DNA of 11,443 bases from Candidatus Aenigmatarchaeota archaeon (GTDB lineage: Archaea; Aenigmatarchaeota; Aenigmatarchaeia; PWEA01). The stretch lies in assembly GCA_003550625.1 (NCBI GenBank), contig PUKU01000045.1, positions 1-11,443 of the forward strand, written 5' to 3'. The position numbers were made by a program, and so were the translations under genes. Within the stretch, counting starts at the first letter, position 1. Every line of letters starts with the position of its first letter. The notes under the pieces were generated by a model that had not been told where the DNA came from, did not search any database, and was given only the letters and a program-made list of their open reading frames with translations. Shown here piece after piece: positions 9,001 through 11,049 of this stretch.

Positions 9001-9552
9001 CAGAGTGAGTTCCTCTTCATCCACTCTTTCGCCGGTTTCCTCTATCTCCAGCTCCACTGTCTGTGCGTCTTCCTCATCGCCCGTGTTTTCGATGGTCGTC
9101 GTTACCTTTACAGTCTCGCCCTCCGTCGCGTCCTCGGCCGTTACGTCAGCGACCTCGAAGTAGGGCTCCTTTTCTTCCTCGAAGCGAGCCGTTACTTCTT
9201 TGTCCTCGTTCATTGTTACCGTAGTTTCTTCCTCCGTTGTTTCGATATCGCCTGTCCACTCAGCGAAGACCCAGTCCTCCTCTGTAAAGGCCTCGAGTGC
9301 GACCTCTTCATCCTCTTCGTATACATATGTACCTGGTTCCGGATCCGTCGTACCTTCACCCTCTACGTTTAACTCCAGCTCGTAGAAATCAGATTCGACA
9401 GGAGTCCCGACCTCTGTACCCGCCATGGCCACCGGCAAACCAACTATGGACTGTACGAGGAGTGCTACGACTACCATGGATATCATCGGTAGCCAGGGGT
9501 TCTCTGCTCCTCTCTGCACTGTATTCTTATCATTAATCGACTGTGAAAACAT
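1..9552 (-). CDS. Giant multidomain secreted/surface protein (partial, C-terminus outside window)
   Basis: One frame stays open from ATG 9552 to the window edge, at least 3184 codons. The ATG is preceded by GGAGGT 11 bases upstream; an in-frame GTG at 9519 is a weaker alternative. Residues 20-44 form a hydrophobic segment (WLPMISMVVVALLVQ...) ending in an AMA-like signal cleavage site. Order of domains by approximate residue: bacterial repeat 57-126; CARDB-like 130-220; three propeller blades 245-357; bacterial repeat 361-436; propeller 445-754; bacterial repeat 757-849; propeller 858-1152; about ten Ig/FnIII-like repeats 1158-2178; split FnIII and Cys-containing Ig-like domains to the end. 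Near residue 2830 an acidic DSNNDGECDG stretch resembles a calcium loop. Such architectures belong to adhesion or cell-surface proteins; the ligand and anchoring are unknown. It is strongly acidic throughout, as in salt-adapted surface proteins. It is the second gene of an operon with the winged-helix gene. The reading frame is secure; the function is inferred only from domain type. Confidence 0.93.
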   Translation of the reverse strand, partial: MFSQSINDKNTVQRGAENPWLPMISMVVVALLVQSIVGLPVAMAGTEVGTPVESDFYELELNVEGEGTTDPEPGTYVYEEDEEVALEAFTEEDWVFAEWTGDIETTEEETTVTMNEDKEVTARFEEEKEPYFEVADVTAEDATEGETVKVTTTIENTGDEEDAQTVELEIEETGERVDEEELTLEPEQSEELVLEWQTEEGDAGDYTALVFTEDGEGSDDFTVEEATEMMSEDFGLMSSSGYTFESNIWEYTGHSEWVQSVAVDDDGYVYSASGDEQVHKIDPDGNNVWEYTGHSEWVRGVAVDDEGYVYSVSDEEVHQIDPDGNNVWEYTGHSDYVESVAVDDDGYVYSGARDVHKYRSFKELEIDLDGEGIIVNPGVGTNEFYLYETVDLEAEPDDGYQFTTWTGDTENIEDPDSAETTITIEDDYEITANFNQKPQWINDACWQHYYHDDTLRSVHYFSDALGGEDILYSGQTLGNDYVFGVFPETGEYLTSHELGGIVNVMEDDGEYFYSHDHSDVVKYDPSFEGDRHVIHSLHTQNINDMQIGEEGDVYTVSRDEMVIRYDPDNGTVWEHNEHDDFVNSLDIDNKNNMVYTGGDDKKVIAYHDDIGTKKWSHEHHDDNVNSVFYYEDKDVVLSGSSDGKVIAVDATDGSKDTNIEWIYQYHGIFHVREIQVLDGVVYIGGWANNLIAIEYDELEKAFDGNVITKEDIEFEREHTFDSSIYSFSLGNPDEEKYDDYWVFVGLGDDTVMGCRPSHNLTLENIYDEGTGTVNVSWNWGGENEETFDEGDSRVFVKDIEVTLEANPEDGYTFEHWGGDIGDENGREDEITLDMDQIRDIDAYFMEESSEPSDVDDECWEREQQGGINSVYEEGGVVYTGNDEGVVVAEDKDGNVQWRHGFHEDNVYSVHVSGDTVYSASEDGTVLAYNTEDHQIEWQYSFHDGTVHSVYEDGGTVYSGGSDNRVIAVDSSELENEYDGEIIEDEDLVEWDHELHGDTVRSVYVDDGVVYSGDQNGSLVAMSIAEESLVWEREDLHEVSTIYSIDSGYDDTKYDEVIYSVSNEAVKAVDPEDGGDVLGFAPDVDSGSALFVTYGGDDGELFVGDGSTLSLMDAKYGSLSWQHNHHGGDIQAINVVAEESVYSGDGDGFLVGCHYDNSPRISNPVPKDKSRFVEVNPTLEVQLERTNDAYIYIESDDDDRFEDMTFAGNKSIDDGSTDTFSVDIGEGEGGEIEKDLEPGATYVWTVEAENDLGEDKSKSYEFTVTTDDVEPPEVNIEYPYEEKGVSRTPKLCAEIRSKTLGQWEEEVEVVISVGDEEVDSLSIGYNQTVCREVNEYQGEPLEFGEKYDWEVKAKDELGQDTSNQSWFEVRYEDAAHIDMLGPQGSGIDFGEELKAEINVSYQPFDIQYFISGDEVHTKQDREVNGTFSSPSLNNLDNFDVEYGTEYEWQIKVIDDEDLESIKGPYKFTTEYPPAPSLSNAEPTGNDVSTDTELSVDISSDGPPMNVNITLEKIDGDFKYIDLVNVEESEATVTTDPPTLDYGEEYEWTVNVTDVHGNSTEDEFGFVTENPPEPGMSHFYPDDGDDGIPLSANLSVFLELNSDDMVVSFYVDGDEKYKEEGVEEDGYVTTKSLRDLGLDEYDVEHDWYVEVYDGYQATTSEHMTFTTADLPTPYITSPSPQNDAESVHPDTDLSAYISGGDDEFPIDWEIHLDGSMVGYGEEDVSGIIEVENDEINLEYGENYEWTVEARNDLGGSELKRFEFSTLDPPKPNIGSPRPPDGIKGIDEGLDELEVEISSPDGGGDTDWWIYFDGRGEEGVVDEGDEHDAIFDIDDDRDLEYGETYEWDVSAINEKGGEVVETFEFTVQESDAPTVDNLSPEIEDGEQSTLPELCADICSDTLPVNDDEDGVEVQFDILDGGTYDYVIKSGGRTCKQTDMELDYGRKYYWTVIATDKFGNMRYEEAQFETIIPPEPVLQQPAPGDGDTGVSVDTSLSVEVLSEGHPTNVEINLTQEDTGYEVHNFIETVNEDQAVVTTKPPELDYYEEYEWTVNATDVHGNSTEDEFGFVTEKPPEPEIFGAVPGDGEEDVPVDSDITVDIVSHLHPTDIDWELIGEGSDDEYTLEEGVHPEGEPYTYIIENDELELQYGETYTLNFELSDNSSQSVDETFEFTTVEAEAPHNLSAEDIKANLGGKLKLDWDWGGYEQELDSFEIQRKKEGHFDWETVDEISFSEFENLPYIDPNDQFNEDEFTEMGEIGENRNFTLENDTDQIDLYSLEVIDNDYVVPGDYYYVDEEENVLYFIHAENYDEYVEEHLVEEIGDDLGFYLDRKPDSETVKIYKDTEEVDESNYTVSDGDKFVEFHEGDFVGEMVEVEYEHYKYESGEEVTVTYEHYKLENNVEYCYRIRTDMGDYGLSDWSETDCASPNMQPQVVKRSRKPEYPETEDDIRFYIYVNDSSASFDEMTAEYYIERLSYHNEEYQSDPEIIEGEVGCTPIDNSQLDPDINADFECLKTISSEDTLKGDKYSAQMRPYDGTEYGDWSDFDQAYVNNTAPTAENVAIEPQEPDTSSTLECTYDFVDVNEMDEENESATKFRWYQKVGGDWHIMVEGKGRRTIDSNDDDVPSLSHGDKVKCGVMVKDIDDTWPEWKNPKYDEEFRESSEVVIHGNYPPTITDHSTDATEDYPALGGENVSFYVQWLDEHSNEFDVRICESVLKPEDQYGGGDEYMKFGDEAGWFYSSETGKRADTVSVRLDRFETEVEGEAVNKTEGNTTDFIYDIYVYSVEDRDGEEPETEPITQANDRAFTAGEYTTVDLSNAEALTGQYLGIKLCVDSNNDGECDGGDGNWAYVNATSGEGEHKAVSATGETFYDPQIKINYVSDDEMDCYGEVYCSDNVTSDTEKTEYECDYNTSSLESMENSYEIVVSDEEGLRSNIVSGEFYIRQPPKAENVTVEPDPANEDTELTCSYDFEGFGQEEENKTATEFMWHVNSELVMEGNYRTLAGEFETGDNVMCSVKVVDESGFSDDMFRESDEASIEPVPDVPVLWSVPDTVEKTDIDVIGYSKGAQNVTVQNLNHMNDVYFNRSIGLNRTTRLAEANIVENVTEGSDHVKVERMDGFNESAYLRIENYEHEYFLYYNITEVEDIRIGTDEGEIKARKLNLGEDEYLKEDVANGTVAYAYDGPKP
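2360..3030 (-). other. FnIII-like domain interrupted by an insertion
   Basis: The first half, residues about 2175-2240, has a classical FnIII start (LKLDWDW, then DSFEIQRKKEG). The ending, near residue 2395, has YCYRIRTDMGDYGLSDWSE, a classical FnIII last strand pair. Between them are about 150 residues with two beta-rich units, one around NFTLENDTDQIDLYSLEV and one around VKIYKDTEEVDESNYTVSDG. The second unit recalls beta-structured phage-tail or fibre modules, but I cannot name a family. The boundaries are approximate. Confidence 0.5.
3335..3439 (-). repeat. Near-identical 105-bp duplication, copy 1 (Ig repeat 9)
   Basis: By hand alignment this stretch matches 4838-4942 with about nine differences and no gaps. 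It encodes the end of one Ig-like unit (TDVHGNSTEDEFGFVTEKPP). Several of the differences are synonymous, so the copies result from a fairly recent duplication or gene conversion inside the gene. Confidence 0.9.
4838..4942 (-). repeat. Near-identical 105-bp duplication, copy 2 (Ig repeat 4)
   Basis: Partner of 3335-3439. It encodes TDVHGNSTEDEFGFVTENPP. It lies five repeat units away from its partner, about 1.5 kb, while the adjacent units are much more divergent. Confidence 0.9.
6090..6985 (-). other. Beta-propeller with Cys at both ends (propeller 3)
   Basis: Residues about 858-1152. Blades read N-V-Y-S-V, then T-V-Y-S-A-S-E-D-G-T-V-L-A-Y, then I-E-W-Q-Y-S-F-H-D; the V-x-x-V-Y-S-G and E-W-x-x-x-x-H elements recur through the unit. 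It opens with CWERE (Cys codon 6981-6979) and closes with GCHYD (Cys codon 6099-6097), the same layout as propeller 2. It ends directly before the Ig-like stalk. Confidence 0.78.
7005..7286 (-). other. Bacterial repeat (InlB B-repeat-like) domain 3 of the giant protein
   Basis: Residues about 757-849: NLTLENIYDEGTGTVNVSWN, then VTLEANPEDGYTFEHWGGD, then ITLDMDQIRDIDAYF. It is a longer, more divergent copy of the same family, with an inserted acidic stretch between the first two motifs. It sits between propellers 2 and 3, repeating the spacer-propeller alternation. Confidence 0.75.
7290..8222 (-). other. Beta-propeller with Cys at both ends (propeller 2)
   Basis: Residues about 445-754. Blades of 40-50 residues carry a His, then N-V-N-S-V/L, then V-x-S-G-S-S-D-G-K-V-I-A-V-D and W-x-x-x-H. 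These are typical PQQ/WD-like propeller blades, enough for roughly six or seven. A Cys begins the unit (CWQH, codon 8220-8218) and another ends it (CRPS, codon 7293-7291), which could form a disulfide that closes the ring. The exact blade count cannot be fixed by eye. Confidence 0.78.
8240..8472 (-). other. Bacterial repeat (InlB B-repeat-like) domain 2 of the giant protein
   Basis: Residues about 361-436: LEIDLDGEGIIVNPGVGTNEF, then VDLEAEPDDGYQFTTWTGD, then TTITIEDDYEITANFNQ. It has the same G-x-G / W-x-G-D / I-T-A-x-F signature as domain 1. It links the short blade cluster to the second propeller. Confidence 0.8.
8485..8830 (-). repeat. Three near-identical 117-120 bp repeats, each one propeller blade
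   Basis: The minus-strand protein repeats NVWEYTGHSEWV, SVAVDDDGYVYS, and HKIDPDGN three times (residues about 245-357). Equivalent points in the DNA fall at 8551, 8668 and 8788, so the units are 117 and 120 bp, with long identical stretches. The motif (G-H start, D-G-x-V-Y-S middle, I-D-x-x-G-x-x-x-W end) is a WD40/PQQ-like hybrid blade. Three blades are fewer than the four or more needed to close a propeller alone. Confidence 0.85.
8890..9166 (-). other. CARDB-like adhesion domain of the giant protein
   Basis: Residues about 130-220. The pattern is GETVKVTTTIENTGDEEDAQ, then VELEIEETGERV, then LTLEPEQSEELVLEWQTEEG and DYTALVFTEDG. Spacing and sequence fit the CARDB/APHP-type beta sandwich: 'G-x-x-V-x-v-x-x-x-V-x-N-x-G', then 'l-x-P-g-x-s-x-x-v-x-x-x-w'. 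These modules are frequent in archaeal and bacterial extracellular proteins. The assignment rests on pattern recognition only. Confidence 0.65.
9175..9384 (-). other. Bacterial repeat (InlB B-repeat/Flg_new_2-like) domain 1 of the giant protein
   Basis: Residues about 57-126 read LNVEGEGTTDPEPGTY, then EVALEAFTEEDWVFAEWTGD, then TVTMNEDKEVTARFEEE. This is the signature of this family: G-x-G-x-x-x-P near the start, W-x-G-D in the middle, and M-x-x-D/N-x-x-V-T-A-x-F at the end. The family is a small all-beta spacer domain common in surface proteins. It directly follows the signal segment. Confidence 0.8.
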
Positions 9553-9727
9553 GGGCTTTGCCTACCTCCATCTTTTCTAGTTTGTTTTGATCCCTCAAGC
9601 ATTCGAGATAGCCCGCCAAGAAGTCCCTTCGTTCGTCTAACCTATCCGCGAGCTGAGAAACCGACATAAGCTCATCAGAAAGTTCTTCGATTATTTTATT
9701 CTCGAGGGTGTCCGAGCCGTCTTCCAT
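9533..9727 (-). CDS. Small winged helix-turn-helix DNA-binding protein
   Basis: This 64-residue protein starts at ATG 9727 with a weak GGCAGGT motif upstream. Residues 8-19 form an amphipathic helix (LENKIIEELSDE). MSVSQLADRLD (21-31) and the following helix RRDFLAGYLECLRDQNKL form the helix-turn-helix, and KMEVGKAHVFTVD is the two-stranded wing. This size and layout fit minimal archaeal winged-helix transcription regulators. It has no ligand or metal domain. Its stop codon lies 20 bases inside the giant surface gene, so both are on one mRNA and probably translationally coupled. A palindrome lies between its TATA box and start codon, suggesting self-regulation and control of the surface gene. 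The fold is a confident guess from the pattern; the target site is inference. Confidence 0.85.
   Translation of the reverse strand: MEDGSDTLENKIIEELSDELMSVSQLADRLDERRDFLAGYLECLRDQNKLEKMEVGKAHVFTVD
9564..9569 (-). promoter_or_regulatory. Shine-Dalgarno for the giant surface gene
   Basis: GGAGGT on the minus strand lies 11 bases before ATG 9552, inside the 3' end of the winged-helix gene. It decides the start: the alternative GTG at 9519 has no comparable purine motif. Its position means the giant gene can be translated from the shared mRNA. Confidence 0.75.
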
Positions 9728-9753
9728 CTAAATACCTGCCTTAAGTACTCTTT

Positions 9754-9780
9754 GTGTATACATAGACCATATGTTTACAC
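9754..9780. promoter_or_regulatory. Imperfect palindrome, candidate operator
   Basis: The arms GTGTATACATA (9754-9764) and TATGTTTACAC (9770-9780) match as an inverted repeat at 10 of 11 positions, with a 5-base spacer. The site touches the TATA box and covers the inferred transcription start. A repressor binding here would block polymerase loading. The adjacent winged-helix protein is the natural candidate; that link is inference. Confidence 0.6.
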
Positions 9781-9788
9781 TTTATAAA
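9781..9788 (-). promoter_or_regulatory. TATA box of the wHTH-surface protein operon
   Basis: TTTATAAA (palindromic itself), read on the minus strand within AACTTTTATAAAGTG, is centred about 58 bases before ATG 9727. A start of transcription about 25 bases downstream would fall near 9760, giving a leader of roughly 33 bases. It is the best archaeal TATA match in this AT-rich gap. Confidence 0.65.
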
Positions 9789-9790
9789 AG

Positions 9791-9988
9791 TTATCTATAC
9801 TACAGTAAATAAGTAATGCATATACTGCGTATAAACTATATGCTATACTATAAAGAATACAATAATTAACTAACCTATAACATATCAGTTTCAATATATA
9901 TTACATATAGTTTTAATTTAATTATTTAATAAATAACACATAGTAACTATATTGTTACAATAGATAAAGCCAGGGGATGAGGTGATGG
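9791..9988. other. AT-rich intergenic region, no gene seen
   Basis: About 200 bases made of short A/T runs between the operon promoter and the tRNA-Ala terminator. I see no reading frame with coding character and no RNA gene. It includes a small palindrome, TATAC-TGC-GTATA (9821-9833), and several TATA-like strings. Base composition contrasts sharply with the genes on either side. Confidence 0.6.
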
Positions 9989-9994
9989 AAAAAA
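9989..9994 (-). terminator. T-run terminator of tRNA-Ala
   Basis: Six T residues on the minus strand, starting 11 bases after the tRNA 3' end. Plain T-runs are the normal archaeal termination signal. Confidence 0.6.
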
Positions 9995-10040
9995 TGGGCT
10001 AGGATGGACCCGGCGGGATTTGAACCCGCGGTCTCCACCC

Positions 10041-10079
10041 TTTTACTGTGAGCCAGACAACAGAAGTTCGGCGTCACAA
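10041..10079 (-). other. 39-base intron in the anticodon loop of tRNA-Ala (position 37/38)
   Basis: The segment after A37 must be removed to bring CCACC and GGTGG together. Internally TGTGA and TCACA pair, extended by GCC/GGC around a bulge. A one-base shift of the cut sites (T or G at position 38) cannot be excluded. A canonical bulge-helix-bulge was not confirmed by hand. Confidence 0.8.
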
Positions 10080-10094
10080 TGCCAAGGTGGCGTC

Positions 10095-10184
10095 TTTTCG
10101 TTGGAACCCTTTGGTGAAACTCTCGAAACGGAGTTTCGAAGTTTGGGAAAGCAGGGCTTCCCGTAAACTTTTTCTAAAGTATTC
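10095..10184 (-). other. 90-base intron in the D arm of tRNA-Ala (position 22/23)
   Basis: Removing this segment restores G10-C25, U11-A24, C12-G23 and U13-G22. The junction can slide by two bases because GA occurs at both ends; the 22/23 choice matches the tRNA-Val intron. Predicted fold: P1 pairs 10184-10176 with 10123-10116. P2 pairs AAGTTT (10170-10165) with AAACTT (10144-10139) and is capped by GGGAAGC/GCTTTCCC. P3 pairs CGAAAC (10138-10133) with GTTTCG (10129-10124). It shares sequence and fold with the long intron of tRNA-Val. Confidence 0.8.
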
Positions 10185-10230
10185 CTTCCACTAGACTACG
10201 GGCCCATGCCTAAAACCACTGTTAAATATT

Positions 10231-10686
10231 CTACTCCGTGACCTCGTGACCCGAGATCATCTCCGATGCCTTCCATAGATAGTAAAACGTGATCACTCCT
10301 GTGAGTGAGAAGGCCATCCACTTGACCGTTGACTCTTTGCTTTCCATGTGTTCTATCCTCGTTTCGTCGCCGTATCTCTTCTCATGACCGGAAACGGGTA
10401 TGGATACCTTGTAAAGCAAGTATATCCCTACTATCGGTGCTAAGACCATACCGACTATGAAGCCAAGCAGTCCTGTTACCGTAACTCCTGTGCCTGCAAG
10501 TTCACCCGCCGCCAGCATCATCAGACCAACCAGGAATACCAAGACCGGAAGCAGAAACATGACGAACCACTTCCACGTAGGTTCTTTGTCTTCCGTGTGC
10601 TTGAGCTTCTTATACTCGCCGGATATCTCCGTCGTATGGCCGGATACCATCTCAGCTATCTTCCACAGATAGTAGATATTGACCAA
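10231..10686 (-). CDS. Small membrane protein made of three related segments; start unclear
   Basis: TTG 10686 gives 151 residues, but the frame is open upstream to a stop at 10800-10798 and the upstream part is clearly homologous to the rest. Three segments share KEPTWKW-like starts and YYLWK-x-x-E-M-x-SGH-like ends: one upstream of the TTG, one at residues 33-98, one at 117-149. The first two also share a 15-base DNA stretch. The protein has several hydrophobic helices (FVMFLLPVLVFLVGLMMLA, VTGLLGFIVGMVLAPIVGIY, MAFSLTGVITFYYLW). The pattern recalls DUF4234-type membrane repeats, a weak match made by eye. No ATG or GTG exists in the upstream part of this frame, and TTG 10686 has no ribosome site. 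It may use an odd start, carry a frameshift in the A-run near 10730, or be a 5'-truncated remnant. It sits between two tRNA genes on the same strand. Function unknown. Confidence 0.65.
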   Translation of the reverse strand: MVNIYYLWKIAEMVSGHTTEISGEYKKLKHTEDKEPTWKWFVMFLLPVLVFLVGLMMLAAGELAGTGVTVTGLLGFIVGMVLAPIVGIYLLYKVSIPVSGHEKRYGDETRIEHMESKESTVKWMAFSLTGVITFYYLWKASEMISGHEVTE

Positions 10687-10788
10687 AGGTATCAGAGCTA
10701 TTATGAGCCACTTCCACGTAGGTTCCTTCCTGTTTTTGTGTGAAAGACCTGGTATATTATCACCAAGGTAGTTTTCCCGGGTAAGTAT

Positions 10789-10794
10789 AAAAAA
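10789..10794 (-). terminator. T-run terminator of tRNA-Val
   Basis: Six T residues on the minus strand, 11 bases past the encoded CCA. The same TTTTTTATAC string could serve as a TATA element for the membrane protein gene, since a GTG lies 26 bases downstream at 10763-10761 in a different frame. Confidence 0.6.
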
Positions 10795-10843
10795 GTATTA
10801 GGGATGGTGGGCCTGCGCGGATTTGAACCGCGGATCTCCACCT

Positions 10844-10934
10844 TTTCCAAAGGCTAGAGTTTTGGTGAAGCTTACGGAACTTAACGTTCCGAAGTTCGGA
10901 ATCCTTTGATTCAGGAACTTTTTCTAAAAGCTTC
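10844..10934 (-). other. 91-base intron in the anticodon loop of tRNA-Val (position 37/38)
   Basis: P1 pairs GAAGCTT (10934-10928) with AAGCTTC (10873-10867). P2 pairs AAGTTC (10920-10915) with GAACTT (10897-10892), capped by GAATC/GATTC. P3 pairs CGGAAC (10891-10886) with GTTCCG (10880-10875). An AGAAA linker precedes P2 and ACCAAA follows P1. The tRNA-Ala D-arm intron has the same layout and linkers. Confidence 0.82.
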
Positions 10935-10949
10935 CGTGAAGGTGGCGTC

Positions 10950-10988
10950 ATTTCGGTACCGCCGGAAGTCCGATGCCCGGTTTTTTGT
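10950..10988 (-). other. 39-base intron in the D arm of tRNA-Val (position 22/23)
   Basis: GAAAT is found at both boundaries, so the cut point can slide by up to five bases. The version ending before GACG restores G10-C25, U11-A24 and C12-G23. Inside, ACCG/CGGT and CGG/CCG can form a hairpin. It occupies the same place as the 90-base intron of tRNA-Ala but is not similar to it in length. Confidence 0.78.
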
Positions 10989-11018
10989 ATTTCCGCTAGA
11001 CCACAGGCCCTGTTAACT

Positions 11019-11029
11019 ATTTTATATAC
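11019..11029 (+). promoter_or_regulatory. TATA box of the rightward leaderless gene
   Basis: The string ATTTTATATAC is centred about 24 bases before ATG 11048. That is the TATA-to-start distance of archaeal transcription, so the mRNA should begin at or next to the ATG. No Shine-Dalgarno is present, in agreement with a leaderless transcript. Confidence 0.65.
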
Positions 11030-11040
11030 AGACCACGGTT

Positions 11041-11049
11041 TATATTTAT
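11041..11049 (-). promoter_or_regulatory. Candidate TATA box of tRNA-Val
   Basis: ATAAATATA, within CATAAATATAAACC on the minus strand, is centred about 34 bases from the tRNA 5' end, giving a start near 11018 and a short leader. It overlaps the start codon of the divergent gene. The nearer TATA-like string at 11020-11029 is too close to the tRNA for normal spacing. Confidence 0.5.

Larger units (their letters stand above)
10005..10205 (-). tRNA. tRNA-Ala (anticodon GGC) with two introns
   Basis: After removing two introns the sequence folds as a 72-base tRNA. Acceptor stem GGGCCCG pairs with CGGGTCC and includes the G3-U70 wobble pair that marks alanine tRNAs; the discriminator is A. The D arm is GTCT...GGAC, the anticodon stem is CCACC with GGTGG, and the loop begins TTGGCA with anticodon GGC at 10083-10081. 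The T arm is GCGGG-TTCAAAT-CCCGC. CCA is not encoded. One intron interrupts the 3' side of the D stem (90 bases) and the other the anticodon loop (39 bases). The gene lies 25 bases downstream of the small membrane protein gene. Identity is supported by both anticodon and G3-U70. Confidence 0.92.
10805..11010 (-). tRNA. tRNA-Val (anticodon CAC) with two introns, CCA encoded
   Basis: Acceptor stem GGGCCTG pairs fully with CAGGCCC, followed by discriminator A and an encoded CCA (10807-10805). The T arm is CGCGG-TTCAAAT-CCGCG. The anticodon stem CCACC pairs with GGTGG and the loop starts TTCACG, with anticodon CAC at 10938-10936. The D stem is formed by GTC and GAC once a 39-base intron is removed. 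The anticodon loop is interrupted by a 91-base intron. The mature form is 73 bases without CCA. It is divergent from the gene at 11048, with only 37 bases between them. Its exons share the CCACC/GGTGG anticodon stem and the following G26 context with tRNA-Ala. Confidence 0.92.

Noticed and set aside
1..9552. Frameshift or internal stop in the giant frame
   Set aside because: The frame was followed through from 9552 to the edge and repeat motifs stay in phase; no interruption was found.
10844..10934. Intron of tRNA-Val as a box C/D guide RNA, as in some archaeal tRNA-Trp introns
   Set aside because: A CTGA string is present, but I find no matching C box (RTGATGA), and the related tRNA-Ala intron lacks CTGA.
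10760..10951. Leftward 63-codon frame
   Set aside because: It overlaps tRNA-Val exons and its long intron; the frame is accidental.
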